DNA of 32,052 nucleotides from Syntrophaceae bacterium (GTDB taxonomy: Bacteria; Desulfobacterota; BSN033; UBA1163): assembly GCA_018333715.1 (NCBI GenBank), contig JAGXSW010000023.1, forward strand, positions 1-32,052, in the 5' to 3' direction. Position 1 is the first letter of the stretch. Each line of letters begins with the position of its first letter. Shown piece by piece: positions 16,777 to 26,410 of the stretch. A program made the translations under genes and the position numbers. The notes beneath the pieces were generated by a model, which was not told the DNA's origin, did no database searches, and saw only the letters and a list, made by a program, of their open reading frames with translations.

Positions 16777-18404
16777 TCGGGATAATAGGCGGCAGGGTTT
16801 TTGATCCCATGAACGGGATCAACGGCACAATTCAGGATATCTGGATCAAAGGCGGAAAAATCGTATCACAGGAAGAGGTCGATCCCCAAAAGGCGCGAAG
16901 GATTGACGCTTCAGGTCAGGTGGTTATGCCCGGCGGCGTGGACCTTCATAGTCACATCTCCGGCGCAAAAGCCAACGCCGGGCGCAAACTATGTCCCGAG
17001 GACAGTCGAAGGCTCATACGGGCACGGACCGGGTTTTTTCGATCCGGGTCCGGTTATACTGTGCCATCCACCCATCTTACCGGCTATCTATACGCGGAGA
17101 TGGGCTATACCACCGTAATGGAAGCGGCCTCTGCCCCTTTGGTTGCCCGGCATACCCATGAGGAACTGCAGGATATTCCCATCATCGACAAAGGGGTTCT
17201 GATTACCATGGGGAACAACCACTTTATCATGAAATGCATTCAGAATGGTGAAATGGAAAAGGCTCGTGATTACGTGGCTTGGCTCCTGGAGGCGAGTAAA
17301 GGGTTTGGCATTAAGATTGTAAATCCCGGGGGCGTGGAGAACTGGAAGTACGGTAAAAATGTCCAAAATCTTGAAGATGAGGTGATCGGTTTCGGGGTAA
17401 CGCCACGCCGGATTCTATCTGCCCTGGCCAGGATCAGAGAAGAGTTAAAACTACCGCATCCGCCCCATATCCACGGTCTGTCGCTGGGCCGGTCTGGCAA
17501 TGCCGATATTACGGTGGAGACCATTAAGTCCATGGAAGGGATCGATGCCCATTTCTGCCACATTCAATTCATGAGCTACGGCGGGAAACCGGGCGAATTT
17601 CCAAAGTCGGCAGCCGTCAAGGTGGCTCAGGCAGTCACTGAAAACCCCCATATCACCGTTGATGTGGGACAGGTGCTTTTTGGCCCGGCAACCACGATGA
17701 CATCGGACGCCCCCTTTGAATTCAGCCTGAGCCGTAAGATCGGCGCCAAATGGGTGAATAATGATCTGGAAAGCGAATCCGGCGGCGGAGTGGTGCCGCT
17801 AACGTATAAACGCAATGATCCGGTTCATTCCACCATGTGGTCCATCGGCCTCGAATTATTTCTGCTTATTGAAGATCCCTGGCGGGTATATCTCACCACC
17901 GATCATCCCAATGCCGGACCTTTTTCCGGTTACCCTGAAGTGATAAGGATGCTGATGGACCGTGATTTCCGCGCCCAGGAGTTTGAAAAAATACATAAAA
18001 AAGCTATGAAAAACTCGATCCTCCCCGAACTGAACCGTGAGTATACACTCAATGAAATCGCCATCATCACCCGTGCGGGGCCGGCAAAGCGTCTGGGGCT
18101 GAAAAACAAAGGTCATCTCGGTGTCGGAGCCGACGCAGACATCACTGTGTACGCCAACCTGGAGAACAAAGCTGAAATGTTTGCGCATCCTGCCTGGGTG
18201 ATCAAAGATGGAGAGGTTGTCGTAAGGGACGGAAAGTTAATTAGAGAACAGTTAGGACGAACCCTGTATGTCAGTCCGAGCTATGAGAAGGCGATTGAAA
18301 AGGACATCCGGGCGCATTTTGACAATTCCTATACCGTCTCTTTTGAGAATTACCCCATTGCGCCCGAACATATAGGTCCCAGTGAAAAACTGACCTGCGA
18401 TTGA
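16773..18404 (+). CDS. fmdA: Formylmethanofuran dehydrogenase/hydrolase subunit A (amidohydrolase)
   Basis: GVDLHSHISGAKANAGRKLCPED, HIHGLSLGRSGN, HIQFMSYGG and TTDHPNAGPFSGYP motifs. Confidence 0.93.
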   Translation: MIGIIGGRVFDPMNGINGTIQDIWIKGGKIVSQEEVDPQKARRIDASGQVVMPGGVDLHSHISGAKANAGRKLCPEDSRRLIRARTGFFRSGSGYTVPSTHLTGYLYAEMGYTTVMEAASAPLVARHTHEELQDIPIIDKGVLITMGNNHFIMKCIQNGEMEKARDYVAWLLEASKGFGIKIVNPGGVENWKYGKNVQNLEDEVIGFGVTPRRILSALARIREELKLPHPPHIHGLSLGRSGNADITVETIKSMEGIDAHFCHIQFMSYGGKPGEFPKSAAVKVAQAVTENPHITVDVGQVLFGPATTMTSDAPFEFSLSRKIGAKWVNNDLESESGGGVVPLTYKRNDPVHSTMWSIGLELFLLIEDPWRVYLTTDHPNAGPFSGYPEVIRMLMDRDFRAQEFEKIHKKAMKNSILPELNREYTLNEIAIITRAGPAKRLGLKNKGHLGVGADADITVYANLENKAEMFAHPAWVIKDGEVVVRDGKLIREQLGRTLYVSPSYEKAIEKDIRAHFDNSYTVSFENYPIAPEHIGPSEKLTCD

Positions 18405-18494
18405 GAGACCGCGAGGAGTACATAGTAAGGCGGCAGTCGGTTGGCGCATGGTTCGGGCAACGGGGATGGGATTCAAAGTCAGAAATGGCGGTAC

Positions 18495-19835
18495 ATGGAA
18501 GTGCCAGACTATCTTTTTGTCACAGGTAAATTGGCGGCCAGAGCTCTGGGAAAGGTCTTGCAGCGAATGGAGCCGCGTTTTGATTACGATATCGCCGTTC
18601 TCAACTGTTCAGTGGCGGGATTAATGACCGCCCCCTGGATCGCCAATCGCTTGAATCATGCAAAAGGGTTTACCAGGATAATGATCCCCGGGTTGTGTCA
18701 GGGAAACCTGTCACTCATAGAAGAAAAAACCGGCGTTCCTGCTGTGCGTGGCCCTAACGATCTCAAGGACCTGCCCGTATTCTTCGGAGGGAAAAAGGAG
18801 TTGGAAGGTTATGGCGAATACCGCGTTAAAATCATCGCCGAAATCGTTGACGCTCATTTAATGACTTGGGAGGCCATTTTGGACAGGGCCGAATATTACG
18901 GGAGGTCCGGGGCAGACATCATTGATCTGGGTTGCCCCCTGCAGGGACGATTCAAGGGGGTCCAACGAGTGGTGAAGGGGTTAAAAAAAAAAGGGTTTTG
19001 TGTCAGCCTGGACACATTCGATCCCGAGACAATCCTTTGCGCCGACAAGGCGGGTCTGGACCTGCTCTTGAGCGTCAATTCGAGGAATCTGGATCTGGCG
19101 AGAAAAATTAGGGCCAGGGTAGTGGTCATACCAGATTTTGACGGGGGCATGGAATCCCTGGAACGTAATATCGCCAAACTGGAAAAATGGGGTGTGTCCT
19201 ATATCATTGATCCCATCCTGGACCCCTTGTGTTTCGGTTTTACGGAGTCTATAAAAAGATTTTCACATATCCGGAAGCAACATCCCCGGGCAGAGATTTT
19301 GATGGGATTGGGCAATTTGACGGAATTGATCGACGTGGATAGCGCGGGAGTCAATGTCTTGATGGCCGGGGTAATTACCGAACTCGAGATAGATTATGTG
19401 CTTACCACGGAGGTGATAAGTTGGACCAGAGGGGCTGTTCGCGAACTGGACCTTGCGCGCAGGCTGATGCACTATGCCCATGACAATCGCATCTTGCCCA
19501 AAAGGATTGACAACAGACTGATTGCGCTTAAAGACCCTCCATATGAAGCATATACAGAACCGGAATTACGCTGGATTCAAAAAAGATTGAAGGATAGAAA
19601 CTACCGCATTTTTACCGATCATAAACGGATTTTTGCATTTAACCGTGACCAATTCATCTCAGGCGATGACCCACAAGTTATTTTTTTACAGATGGGCATA
19701 AAAGAATCCGCGCACGCCTTTTATTTGGGCAGGGAACTGGAAAAAGCCGGCCTGGCCATTCGACTGGGCAAGAAATATATCCAGGACCAAGGTCTGCGTT
19801 GGGGTTACCTGGATGAAGGATCGGAAGCGGTTTAA
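18495..19835 (+). CDS. Dihydropteroate synthase-like (archaeal TIGR00284/DUF6513-type) protein
   Basis: FVTGKLAARALGKVLQRM, GADIIDLGCPLQGR and DPILDPLCFGFTESI; ATG at 18495 preferred. Confidence 0.8.
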   Translation: MEVPDYLFVTGKLAARALGKVLQRMEPRFDYDIAVLNCSVAGLMTAPWIANRLNHAKGFTRIMIPGLCQGNLSLIEEKTGVPAVRGPNDLKDLPVFFGGKKELEGYGEYRVKIIAEIVDAHLMTWEAILDRAEYYGRSGADIIDLGCPLQGRFKGVQRVVKGLKKKGFCVSLDTFDPETILCADKAGLDLLLSVNSRNLDLARKIRARVVVIPDFDGGMESLERNIAKLEKWGVSYIIDPILDPLCFGFTESIKRFSHIRKQHPRAEILMGLGNLTELIDVDSAGVNVLMAGVITELEIDYVLTTEVISWTRGAVRELDLARRLMHYAHDNRILPKRIDNRLIALKDPPYEAYTEPELRWIQKRLKDRNYRIFTDHKRIFAFNRDQFISGDDPQVIFLQMGIKESAHAFYLGRELEKAGLAIRLGKKYIQDQGLRWGYLDEGSEAV

Positions 19836-19921
19836 TGGTTGCCGGAATAGTCTGTTTTTTTTACCTTGGCATGAGACCGGGTCATGATTTTGTCGCCACC
19901 TGAACCAGGAGGCTCCCCAGA

Positions 19922-20806
19922 GTGCGCATAAACGGAGTTGAGATCGAAGATACTTTTGCCGAGGCTTTCGGCATGCAGGCGGCCAAGGTGATCATTACGG
20001 CTGTCAATGAGCGATGGGCCGCAATAGCGGCCCAAACGGCAACCGGATTTGCCACATCTATTATCGGATGCGGGTGCGAAGCGGGCATAGACATGGTTTT
20101 GCCGCCCGAACAGACTCCTGACGGACGTCCCGGAGTCGTGGCCCTGTTTTTCACAACATCGAGCAAAGATATGGAAAAGCAGCTGATAAGCCGTTTGGGA
20201 CAGTGCGTGATGACCTCTCCCACTTCCGCCTGTTACGATGGACTGGGCTCAGAAATAAAGTTAAAAATTGGAGGCAAACTGCGATTCTTCGGAGATGGGT
20301 TTCAAGGCAGTAAATTGATCGAAGGCCGTCGTTTCTGGCGAGTGCCGATGATGGATGGTGAGTTTGTTGTGGAGGAAAGTTTCAGCGTTTGCAAGGCGGT
20401 GGGAGGCGGGAACTTCTTCATCCTGGCCGAGACCCTGAAAGCGGCCCTGTCCGCAGCAGAGGCGGCAGTGGAAGCGATGCGGAAGGTTCCAGGGGTGATC
20501 ATGCCGTTCCCCGGCGGCATTGTGCGCAGTGGGAGCAAGATTGGTTCAAAGTACAAGGGGCAACATGTTTCCGTTAATACGGCCTACTGTCCTACCATCC
20601 GTAACCAAACCGAATCCGAACTGCCTGAAGGCGTTAACGCCGTCCTGGAGATTGTCATAGATGGCCTGGATGAAGCGGTGATTAGTGAAACTACACGCGT
20701 GGGAATTTTGAGCGCCTGTCAGCCCGGGGTTGTTCGCATCTCTGCAGGGAACTACGGCGGAAAACTAGGTCCGTACCGTTTTCATTTACGCAAAATTATG
20801 GGCTGA
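19922..20806 (+). CDS. ftr: Formylmethanofuran:tetrahydromethanopterin formyltransferase
   Basis: INGVEIEDTFAEAFGMQAAKVIITAVNERWA, ATGFATSIIGCGCEAGID and GVNAVLEIVIDGLDEA motifs; GTG start. Confidence 0.94.
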   Translation: MRINGVEIEDTFAEAFGMQAAKVIITAVNERWAAIAAQTATGFATSIIGCGCEAGIDMVLPPEQTPDGRPGVVALFFTTSSKDMEKQLISRLGQCVMTSPTSACYDGLGSEIKLKIGGKLRFFGDGFQGSKLIEGRRFWRVPMMDGEFVVEESFSVCKAVGGGNFFILAETLKAALSAAEAAVEAMRKVPGVIMPFPGGIVRSGSKIGSKYKGQHVSVNTAYCPTIRNQTESELPEGVNAVLEIVIDGLDEAVISETTRVGILSACQPGVVRISAGNYGGKLGPYRFHLRKIMG

Positions 20807-20864
20807 TGAAGCGATCCGCGAACAACACGATCATGAAACGATCATTTGTTCTTGAATCAAATTT

Positions 20865-21719
20865 ATGACACTTCAAAATAGAAATGGTGACAAAGAGGCA
20901 AGCCCCATTACCCTTAGGCTCAAAGAGCCCACATCCATACCTATTGAGGCGGACACGGTCTCCCCTGATCATTTTATTGGCCGGAGTTTGAAAGATATTG
21001 CGGCGCTGCCTGTTTATTTTGGCCGGCGCAAGCGGAATTTGGGCGACGTGTTCCATATTGAGGGGGAAGAATCCGATCAGGTGATTGTTGAGGGAGATCT
21101 TGCGCATGTAAAAAAGATCGGATACGGCATGACACGCGGAAGAATTGTGATTCGGGGAAACGTGGGACAGCATACAGGGGCATGCATGCGAGGCGGCGAG
21201 ATTATCGTAGAAGGCCATGTTGCCGACAGGGCGGGCATCCATATGGAGGGAGGGCGACTCTGGATTAAGGGGAATGCCGGCCACCTGTTAGGCGCTGCTT
21301 ATCCTGGAGAAAGAAGAGGGGTCAACCGCGGCGTAATTATTGTAGAGGGAAACGTGGGTTCCGAGACCGGCGCGTTCATGCGTCGAGGCTTGATTGTAGT
21401 TATGGGCGATACGGGTGAGTTCGTTGGGGCGAGGATGATTGCCGGTTCGGTTTTTGTCTTTGGCCACTTAGGGAAGAGGGCCGGCGCGGGCATGAAACGG
21501 GGGTCCATTGTCGCCTTTGGCGCGTGTGAACCGCTTTTGCCCACCTATCGCTTTGAATCCGTTTTTCAGCCGGTATTCATACGGGTCTTCGTAAATCGAC
21601 TCCGGCAATGGGGCCTGCCGGTGAATATCGAGAGAACAGAAGGGTTATTCCGGCGTTATTCAGGGGATATAACTGCATTAGGCAAAGGAGAAATTCTGAT
21701 ATATGATTCGAATGAATGA
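20865..21719 (+). CDS. fmdC: Formylmethanofuran dehydrogenase/hydrolase subunit C
   Basis: Repeated GxxGxxxGxxMxxGxIxVxG beta-helix motif (HTGACMRGGEIIVEGHVADRAGIHMEGGRLWIKGNAGHLLGAAY). Confidence 0.92.
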   Translation: MTLQNRNGDKEASPITLRLKEPTSIPIEADTVSPDHFIGRSLKDIAALPVYFGRRKRNLGDVFHIEGEESDQVIVEGDLAHVKKIGYGMTRGRIVIRGNVGQHTGACMRGGEIIVEGHVADRAGIHMEGGRLWIKGNAGHLLGAAYPGERRGVNRGVIIVEGNVGSETGAFMRRGLIVVMGDTGEFVGARMIAGSVFVFGHLGKRAGAGMKRGSIVAFGACEPLLPTYRFESVFQPVFIRVFVNRLRQWGLPVNIERTEGLFRRYSGDITALGKGEILIYDSNE

Positions 21720-21811
21720 GCGATTTTATGAGATAGCGCTTGAAATGGCGGCAGCAGCCGAGATCCTGAAAATATCTGTGGAAAAGCCTTCATGCGGCGC
21801 AACCGTGAAGG
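21663..21811 (+). repeat. Direct repeat copy 1: fmdC 3' end/mch 5' junction
   Basis: Near-identical to 22952-23100 (offset 1289). Confidence 0.95.
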
Positions 21812-21984
21812 CGCCGGTGTATCGGGGCGGTTTTTTTAATTTTTATGATGGATACAATAGGGCGGTTTTCAGCACAAGATGGAATGGAAAAAGCGATGGG
21901 AATGCCCCCGATATGCGAGGGGTTTGCCGTGGAAACAGTCCAGGGGTTAATCTTTACGGTCAAGGGTCTGGTGCATCCCCCTGA
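21703..21984 (+). pseudogene. Truncated duplicate of mch 5' end
   Basis: MIRMNERFYEIALEMAAAAEILKISVEKPSCGATVK matches the mch N-terminus, then diverges. Confidence 0.88.
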
Positions 21985-22924
21985 TCGGCTGATTGCCTAT
22001 CTGCGATACCTCCCTGATCCTGAGGGCGATCGGGAGCGAGACGGCAAACGCTACCGTCGGTTGTACCATCCTAATGAACAGGAAAAGGTCCTGCAAACTC
22101 TAAACCCTGATGGCCTCTTTCACGATCCTGTCTCGGGAATCCGTTCCCAGGCGGTATTTAGAAAGCAGATCTGCCGGGTTTATGATCCTTGTCGTCGACT
22201 GGCTGTTATTCACCAGCGGGGACCTGCAGACAGGGTTGAAGAAGATGCGCTTTTGCTGGCCGAATTCTTAAGGGAATCTTCGGAAGCGCCTTTGGAAAAA
22301 CTGGGGGTTTCCGGTTCCGTATTGCTGGGATTGCAGCGACGAGAATCGGATATCGATATCGTTGTCTATGGTGAAACCGAAGGCCGGTCCGTTCACCAGG
22401 CGCTTCTTGAATTGCTTGAGGACCCATCCAGTCCAGCGAACCGCCCCCGCGGCAGGCAATTAATGGCTATCCACGCATTGCATCGCACAGATACCCCGCT
22501 CTCTTTTCCTGACTTTGCACGTCACCAGTCTCGCAAAGTGAACGAAGGCTACTTTCGCGGACGCCCCTATTTCATTCGTTTTGTTAAGCAACCAGCTCAG
22601 GAGGATGAGCAATATGGCGATCTGTATTATGAAAACCTGGGCAGCGCCATAGTCAAGGCCGTGGTGACGGACGCGCGGAACGCAATCTTCACCCCCTGCC
22701 GCTATTTCATTAAGGATGTCGTTTTCCTGGAAGGCTCCACAACCCTTGATTTGCAGGAGATCATTTCCTTCCGGGGTCGATTCTGTGAGCAGGTTCAGGC
22801 TGGAGAATGGGCAATCGCCCGGGGGTCCATAGAAAAGGTTGTTCCAAGGTCAAGCAAAGTTTACGCGCGCCTGATCGTTGGCGGTGGATCCGGTGACTAT
22901 TTAAAAAGTCTGACAATGATTTGA
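21845..22924 (+). CDS. Predicted nucleotidyltransferase (Pol beta-like fold)
   Basis: SGSVLLGLQRRESDIDIVVYG (GS...SDIDxxV signature). Confidence 0.75.
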   Translation: MMDTIGRFSAQDGMEKAMGMPPICEGFAVETVQGLIFTVKGLVHPPDRLIAYLRYLPDPEGDRERDGKRYRRLYHPNEQEKVLQTLNPDGLFHDPVSGIRSQAVFRKQICRVYDPCRRLAVIHQRGPADRVEEDALLLAEFLRESSEAPLEKLGVSGSVLLGLQRRESDIDIVVYGETEGRSVHQALLELLEDPSSPANRPRGRQLMAIHALHRTDTPLSFPDFARHQSRKVNEGYFRGRPYFIRFVKQPAQEDEQYGDLYYENLGSAIVKAVVTDARNAIFTPCRYFIKDVVFLEGSTTLDLQEIISFRGRFCEQVQAGEWAIARGSIEKVVPRSSKVYARLIVGGGSGDYLKSLTMI

Positions 22925-22951
22925 CTTTAAGGAGGTCAAAGGGCAAAATCG

Positions 22952-23100
22952 GGGGATATCACTACCTTAAACAAAGGAGAAATTCTGATATATGATTCGA
23001 ATGAATGAGCGATCTTATGAGATAGCGCTTGAAATGGCGGCAGCAGCCGAGATCCTGAAAATATCTGTGGAAAAGCTTTCATGCGGCGCAACCGTGATAG
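22952..23100 (+). repeat. Direct repeat copy 2: fmdC tail remnant plus intact mch 5' end
   Basis: GDITTLNKGEILIYDSNE* tail followed by MIRMNERSYEIALEM. Confidence 0.95.
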
Positions 23101-23954
23101 ACGCCGGCGCAAATGTGACGGGTTCACTTGAAGCGGGAAGGCTCTTTAGCGAGGCTTGTTTGGGTGGACTTGGGAAAGTTGATTTTTGCGCACTTGACTT
23201 TGAAGGGCTTTTCATTCCAGGCGTACAAGTGACGGTCAGCCATCCGGTTGAGGCTTGCATGGCAGCCCAATATGCCGGTTGGGCGGTAAAGGTTGAAACA
23301 CAAGGCCAAAAGTCCTATCAGGCCATGGGGTCTGGTCCGGCCAGAATCCTTTACGGCAAAGAGGCGCTCTTGCAGAAACTTGGCGTGCAGGAACAGTCGG
23401 ATCGCGCCGTCCTGGCCCTGGAAAGCCGTAAGCTTCCCAATGATGCGGTGGCTGCCTGGGTTGCCCAAAAGTGCGGGATTTCTCCGGAGAAGGTCTTCCT
23501 CCTGGTAGCGCCCACAGCCAGTTTGGTGGGATCGGTTCAGGTGGCGGCAAGGGTGGTAGAGACAGGGCTGCATAAGATGCTTGAGGTGGGTTTCGACATT
23601 AAGAATATCTTGTCCGGCTTTGGCGTCTGTCCCATCGCACCCATCGCGCAGGATGACTTGCGAGCCATTGGGCGCACCAATGATGCGGTTCTTTACGGTG
23701 GTCAGACCTGGTACACGGCAAAAGCAGATCCGGACAAAATCGAGGAGATTATCGAAAAACTTCCTTCTTCGGCATCCCGGGATTACGGCGCCCCCTTTTA
23801 TGAGCTTTTTCATCGCTACGACTGTGACTTCTACAAAATTGATCCCCTCCTGTTCAGTCCCGCGCAAATTTCCATTAACGATTTGAACAGCGGCCGCACT
23901 TTTCATGCAGGCCGGGTGAATCCCGCCATGTTGCTCAAGGGGTTGATTTCGTGA
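22992..23954 (+). CDS. mch: Methenyl-tetrahydromethanopterin cyclohydrolase
   Basis: CGATVIDAGANVTGSLEAGRLFSEACLGGL, GPARIL and TNDAVLYGGQTWYT motifs. Confidence 0.95.
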   Translation: MIRMNERSYEIALEMAAAAEILKISVEKLSCGATVIDAGANVTGSLEAGRLFSEACLGGLGKVDFCALDFEGLFIPGVQVTVSHPVEACMAAQYAGWAVKVETQGQKSYQAMGSGPARILYGKEALLQKLGVQEQSDRAVLALESRKLPNDAVAAWVAQKCGISPEKVFLLVAPTASLVGSVQVAARVVETGLHKMLEVGFDIKNILSGFGVCPIAPIAQDDLRAIGRTNDAVLYGGQTWYTAKADPDKIEEIIEKLPSSASRDYGAPFYELFHRYDCDFYKIDPLLFSPAQISINDLNSGRTFHAGRVNPAMLLKGLIS

Positions 23955-24823
23955 AAATTGCCATTCTGGGAAAACGTGAAGCATGGTATACGCGGGCCTT
24001 GCAGAGAGCGTTCAGTGGCCGGGGTATTGAAGCCCCCTGTTTCCCTGTTACCGCACTTCTGGGCCGTATCGGATCAGAATCATGTATGAGCGTTTCCGGT
24101 GAATCTCTGGATGATTATCAGGCAGTGCTTGTTCGAGCCATACCGGGCGGATCTTTGGAGCAGATCATTTATCGTATGGATGCGCTGCACAGGCTGGAAA
24201 ACGCCGGGGTCCGTATAATAAATCCGCCTGAAGCCATTGAGCGTGGGGTGGATAAATACTACACGCTCACATTGATGGAGGACCAGGGCCTTCCTGTGCC
24301 CCGAACAATAGTTGCGGAGCGTTTTGATGATGCCATGGCCGCTTTTGAGGAACTGGGAGGGGATGTGGTGGTCAAGCCCCTTTTTGGTTCGGAAGGGAGG
24401 GGCATGGTCAGAGTTTCTGAAAAAGACATGGCTTACAGAGTCTTTCGTGCGCTTGAACTGAGCCGCTATGTTTATTATCTGCAGGAGTATGTGCCGCACG
24501 GATGTGAGGATATTCGGGTCTTTGTGGTTGGAGAAGCGGCGGTGGCGGCTATGACACGGCGGGGAAGAAGCTGGAAATGCAACATATCCAACGGAGCCGG
24601 GGCAGAGCCGTTGCATCTGGATGAAAAACTCAAGGAGATGAGTGTCCGGGCAGTCAAGGCCCTTGGAGCTGACTATGCCGGCGTCGATATCCTGCCCATG
24701 GAGAGCGGCGGGTATTCCTTCATTGAAGTCAACACCATTCCAGGTTGGCGGGGTTTGAAAAGGGCGACTGGATTTGACGCGGCGGAATGCCTGGCCGATT
24801 TTTTATTGAAGAGAACTCATTAG
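23951..24823 (+). CDS. RimK-like ATP-grasp ligase (H4MPT:glutamate ligase/MptN-like)
   Basis: VVKPLFGSEGRGMVRV, QEYVPHGCEDIRVFVVG and SFIEVNTIPGWRGL; 4-nt overlap with mch. Confidence 0.82.
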   Translation: MKIAILGKREAWYTRALQRAFSGRGIEAPCFPVTALLGRIGSESCMSVSGESLDDYQAVLVRAIPGGSLEQIIYRMDALHRLENAGVRIINPPEAIERGVDKYYTLTLMEDQGLPVPRTIVAERFDDAMAAFEELGGDVVVKPLFGSEGRGMVRVSEKDMAYRVFRALELSRYVYYLQEYVPHGCEDIRVFVVGEAAVAAMTRRGRSWKCNISNGAGAEPLHLDEKLKEMSVRAVKALGADYAGVDILPMESGGYSFIEVNTIPGWRGLKRATGFDAAECLADFLLKRTH

Positions 24824-24826
24824 AAG

Positions 24827-25768
24827 ATGCTGGATCACGACAAAATAGGCTGGGCCGTAGAAATAGCCTGTCTGCTTGAAATCAGCTCTGAAAAGCCAGG
24901 CAATGTGACGAAGCGCAAGGACTTCAATGACTCCTGCTTTGAAGACTTTGTCATCAGCGCCGCTGCCATCGGCCCCGCGTTCAGGAATGCCGCCAATGTC
25001 CCGGTGGGGGAGACCATACTCAGGGCGGTTAGAGATACACGGCGCCTTGTGGGGGTGAATACCAACCTTGGGATTGTGCTCCTCTTGGCGCCCCTGGCCA
25101 AAGCGGCCGTATTAGTTCCTTTCGGTGAATTGAGGCCCGCCGTAAGCACGGTACTGAAAGAGTTGACCGTTGAAGACGCGCGATCGGCCTATGAAGCCAT
25201 TCGCCTGGCAAACCCCGCCGGCATGGGGATTGTGAAGCAGTATGATTTGCAGGAAACGAATGTTAAAATTAACCTTCGTGAGGCCATGATCCAGGCACGT
25301 GATCGGGATGCCGTGGCAAGGGAGTACGCAACCGACTATGAGATAACCTTTGGAATCGGACTCCCTTCCTTGCGGCAAATTCTGGAACAAGGCGTTGGAA
25401 TATCTGAAGCGGTTGTCCAGGCCTTTCTCTCCATTCTCGCTCAAGTTCCGGACTCGCTGATTACGAGGAAAAAAGGCATGGAAGCGGCCAATGAAGTGTC
25501 TGGCCGTGCCGGGCGGGTGTTAAAGCACGGAGGGGTATTTAGCGAGAAAGGACAGAAGGAGATAAGAAAATTTGACCGTGCCCTCCGGGTCAAAGGGCAC
25601 GCCCTGAACCCCGGGACCACGGCTGATCTTGTGACTGCCGCACTGTTCGCCTACCTTGTTGAGAACGATTTGCCCCCTTTATTTAAGGGTCGAAATGTCC
25701 CTGCCGGTAATCGACCCTTTGTGCAGGGAGGTCGCAAGCAAGACGCCGCTGATCCCGGCGGCCGATAA
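24827..25768 (+). CDS. Triphosphoribosyl-dephospho-CoA synthase-like (CitG family)
   Basis: EISSEKPGNVTKRKDFNDSCFEDFVISAAAIGPAF, GVNTNLGIVLLLAPLAKA and NPGTTADLVTAALF motifs. Confidence 0.85.
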   Translation: MLDHDKIGWAVEIACLLEISSEKPGNVTKRKDFNDSCFEDFVISAAAIGPAFRNAANVPVGETILRAVRDTRRLVGVNTNLGIVLLLAPLAKAAVLVPFGELRPAVSTVLKELTVEDARSAYEAIRLANPAGMGIVKQYDLQETNVKINLREAMIQARDRDAVAREYATDYEITFGIGLPSLRQILEQGVGISEAVVQAFLSILAQVPDSLITRKKGMEAANEVSGRAGRVLKHGGVFSEKGQKEIRKFDRALRVKGHALNPGTTADLVTAALFAYLVENDLPPLFKGRNVPAGNRPFVQGGRKQDAADPGGR

Positions 25769-26410
25769 GGTATGGAGATGGTCCGGCGTTTCTACTCCGC
25801 CGCCGGCAATAAGCGTATGGCGGGGGAAACTGCGCTTTGCCCTTCTGAGCAGGGGCAGATCCGGACCGCTGCCGGCGCCCACGATATCCAGGGTTAAGAG
25901 GATGAAGCGCTCCAGGCCCTGCCGGGTCAGGCATTCCAACGCCCTCAATGGTTCGAGGCCCTTCAGGGATTTGGCCTGCGAGAGAACCCGGCCTCTGAGA
26001 ATGTCGAGGCTGAAGATAAGCTTTTCCCTGGAGACCGAATTGCAGATAGACCTGAGTTGGTTCAATCCGGTTAATGTCTCCGAGCCGATGATCACGACAT
26101 CCACGCCGGCTGAGGTAAGACGGTTTGCGGATTCGCCATCAGCAACTCCTGCATCCACCCAGAGGTCGACATCCAGATGAAAGGCGATTGCGTCGATTGC
26201 CTCTCTGTTATGGCCCGTGCCTTGTATGGCATCCAGGTCTGCAATGTAAAGTTCACGGCAGTTGGTCTCCTTTTGAAGAGAGCGGGCCACTTCAAGAGGA
26301 TCTGCGCCGGAAACCAGGCGGCTTTTGACAGGTTGGTAGCGTTCCCGCTCTCCTTTAACGGCGTGAACCACAAGGCCCTTCATCAAGTCCAAAACAGGTA
26401 TAACTCTCAT
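25679..26410 (-). CDS. HisA/HisF-like TIM-barrel protein of C1 clusters
   Basis: VIPVLDLMKGLVVHAVKGERERYQPV, LYIADLDAIQG and LIAGGGVETPDHL; ATG at 26410-26408. Confidence 0.82.
   Translation of the reverse strand: MRVIPVLDLMKGLVVHAVKGERERYQPVKSRLVSGADPLEVARSLQKETNCRELYIADLDAIQGTGHNREAIDAIAFHLDVDLWVDAGVADGESANRLTSAGVDVVIIGSETLTGLNQLRSICNSVSREKLIFSLDILRGRVLSQAKSLKGLEPLRALECLTRQGLERFILLTLDIVGAGSGPDLPLLRRAKRSFPRHTLIAGGGVETPDHLHTLSAAGISGVLLATSLHKGSITGRDISTLK

Noticed and set aside
23124-23984. 286-aa minus-strand ORF antisense to mch
   Set aside because: Shadow ORF; mch motifs on the plus strand are decisive.
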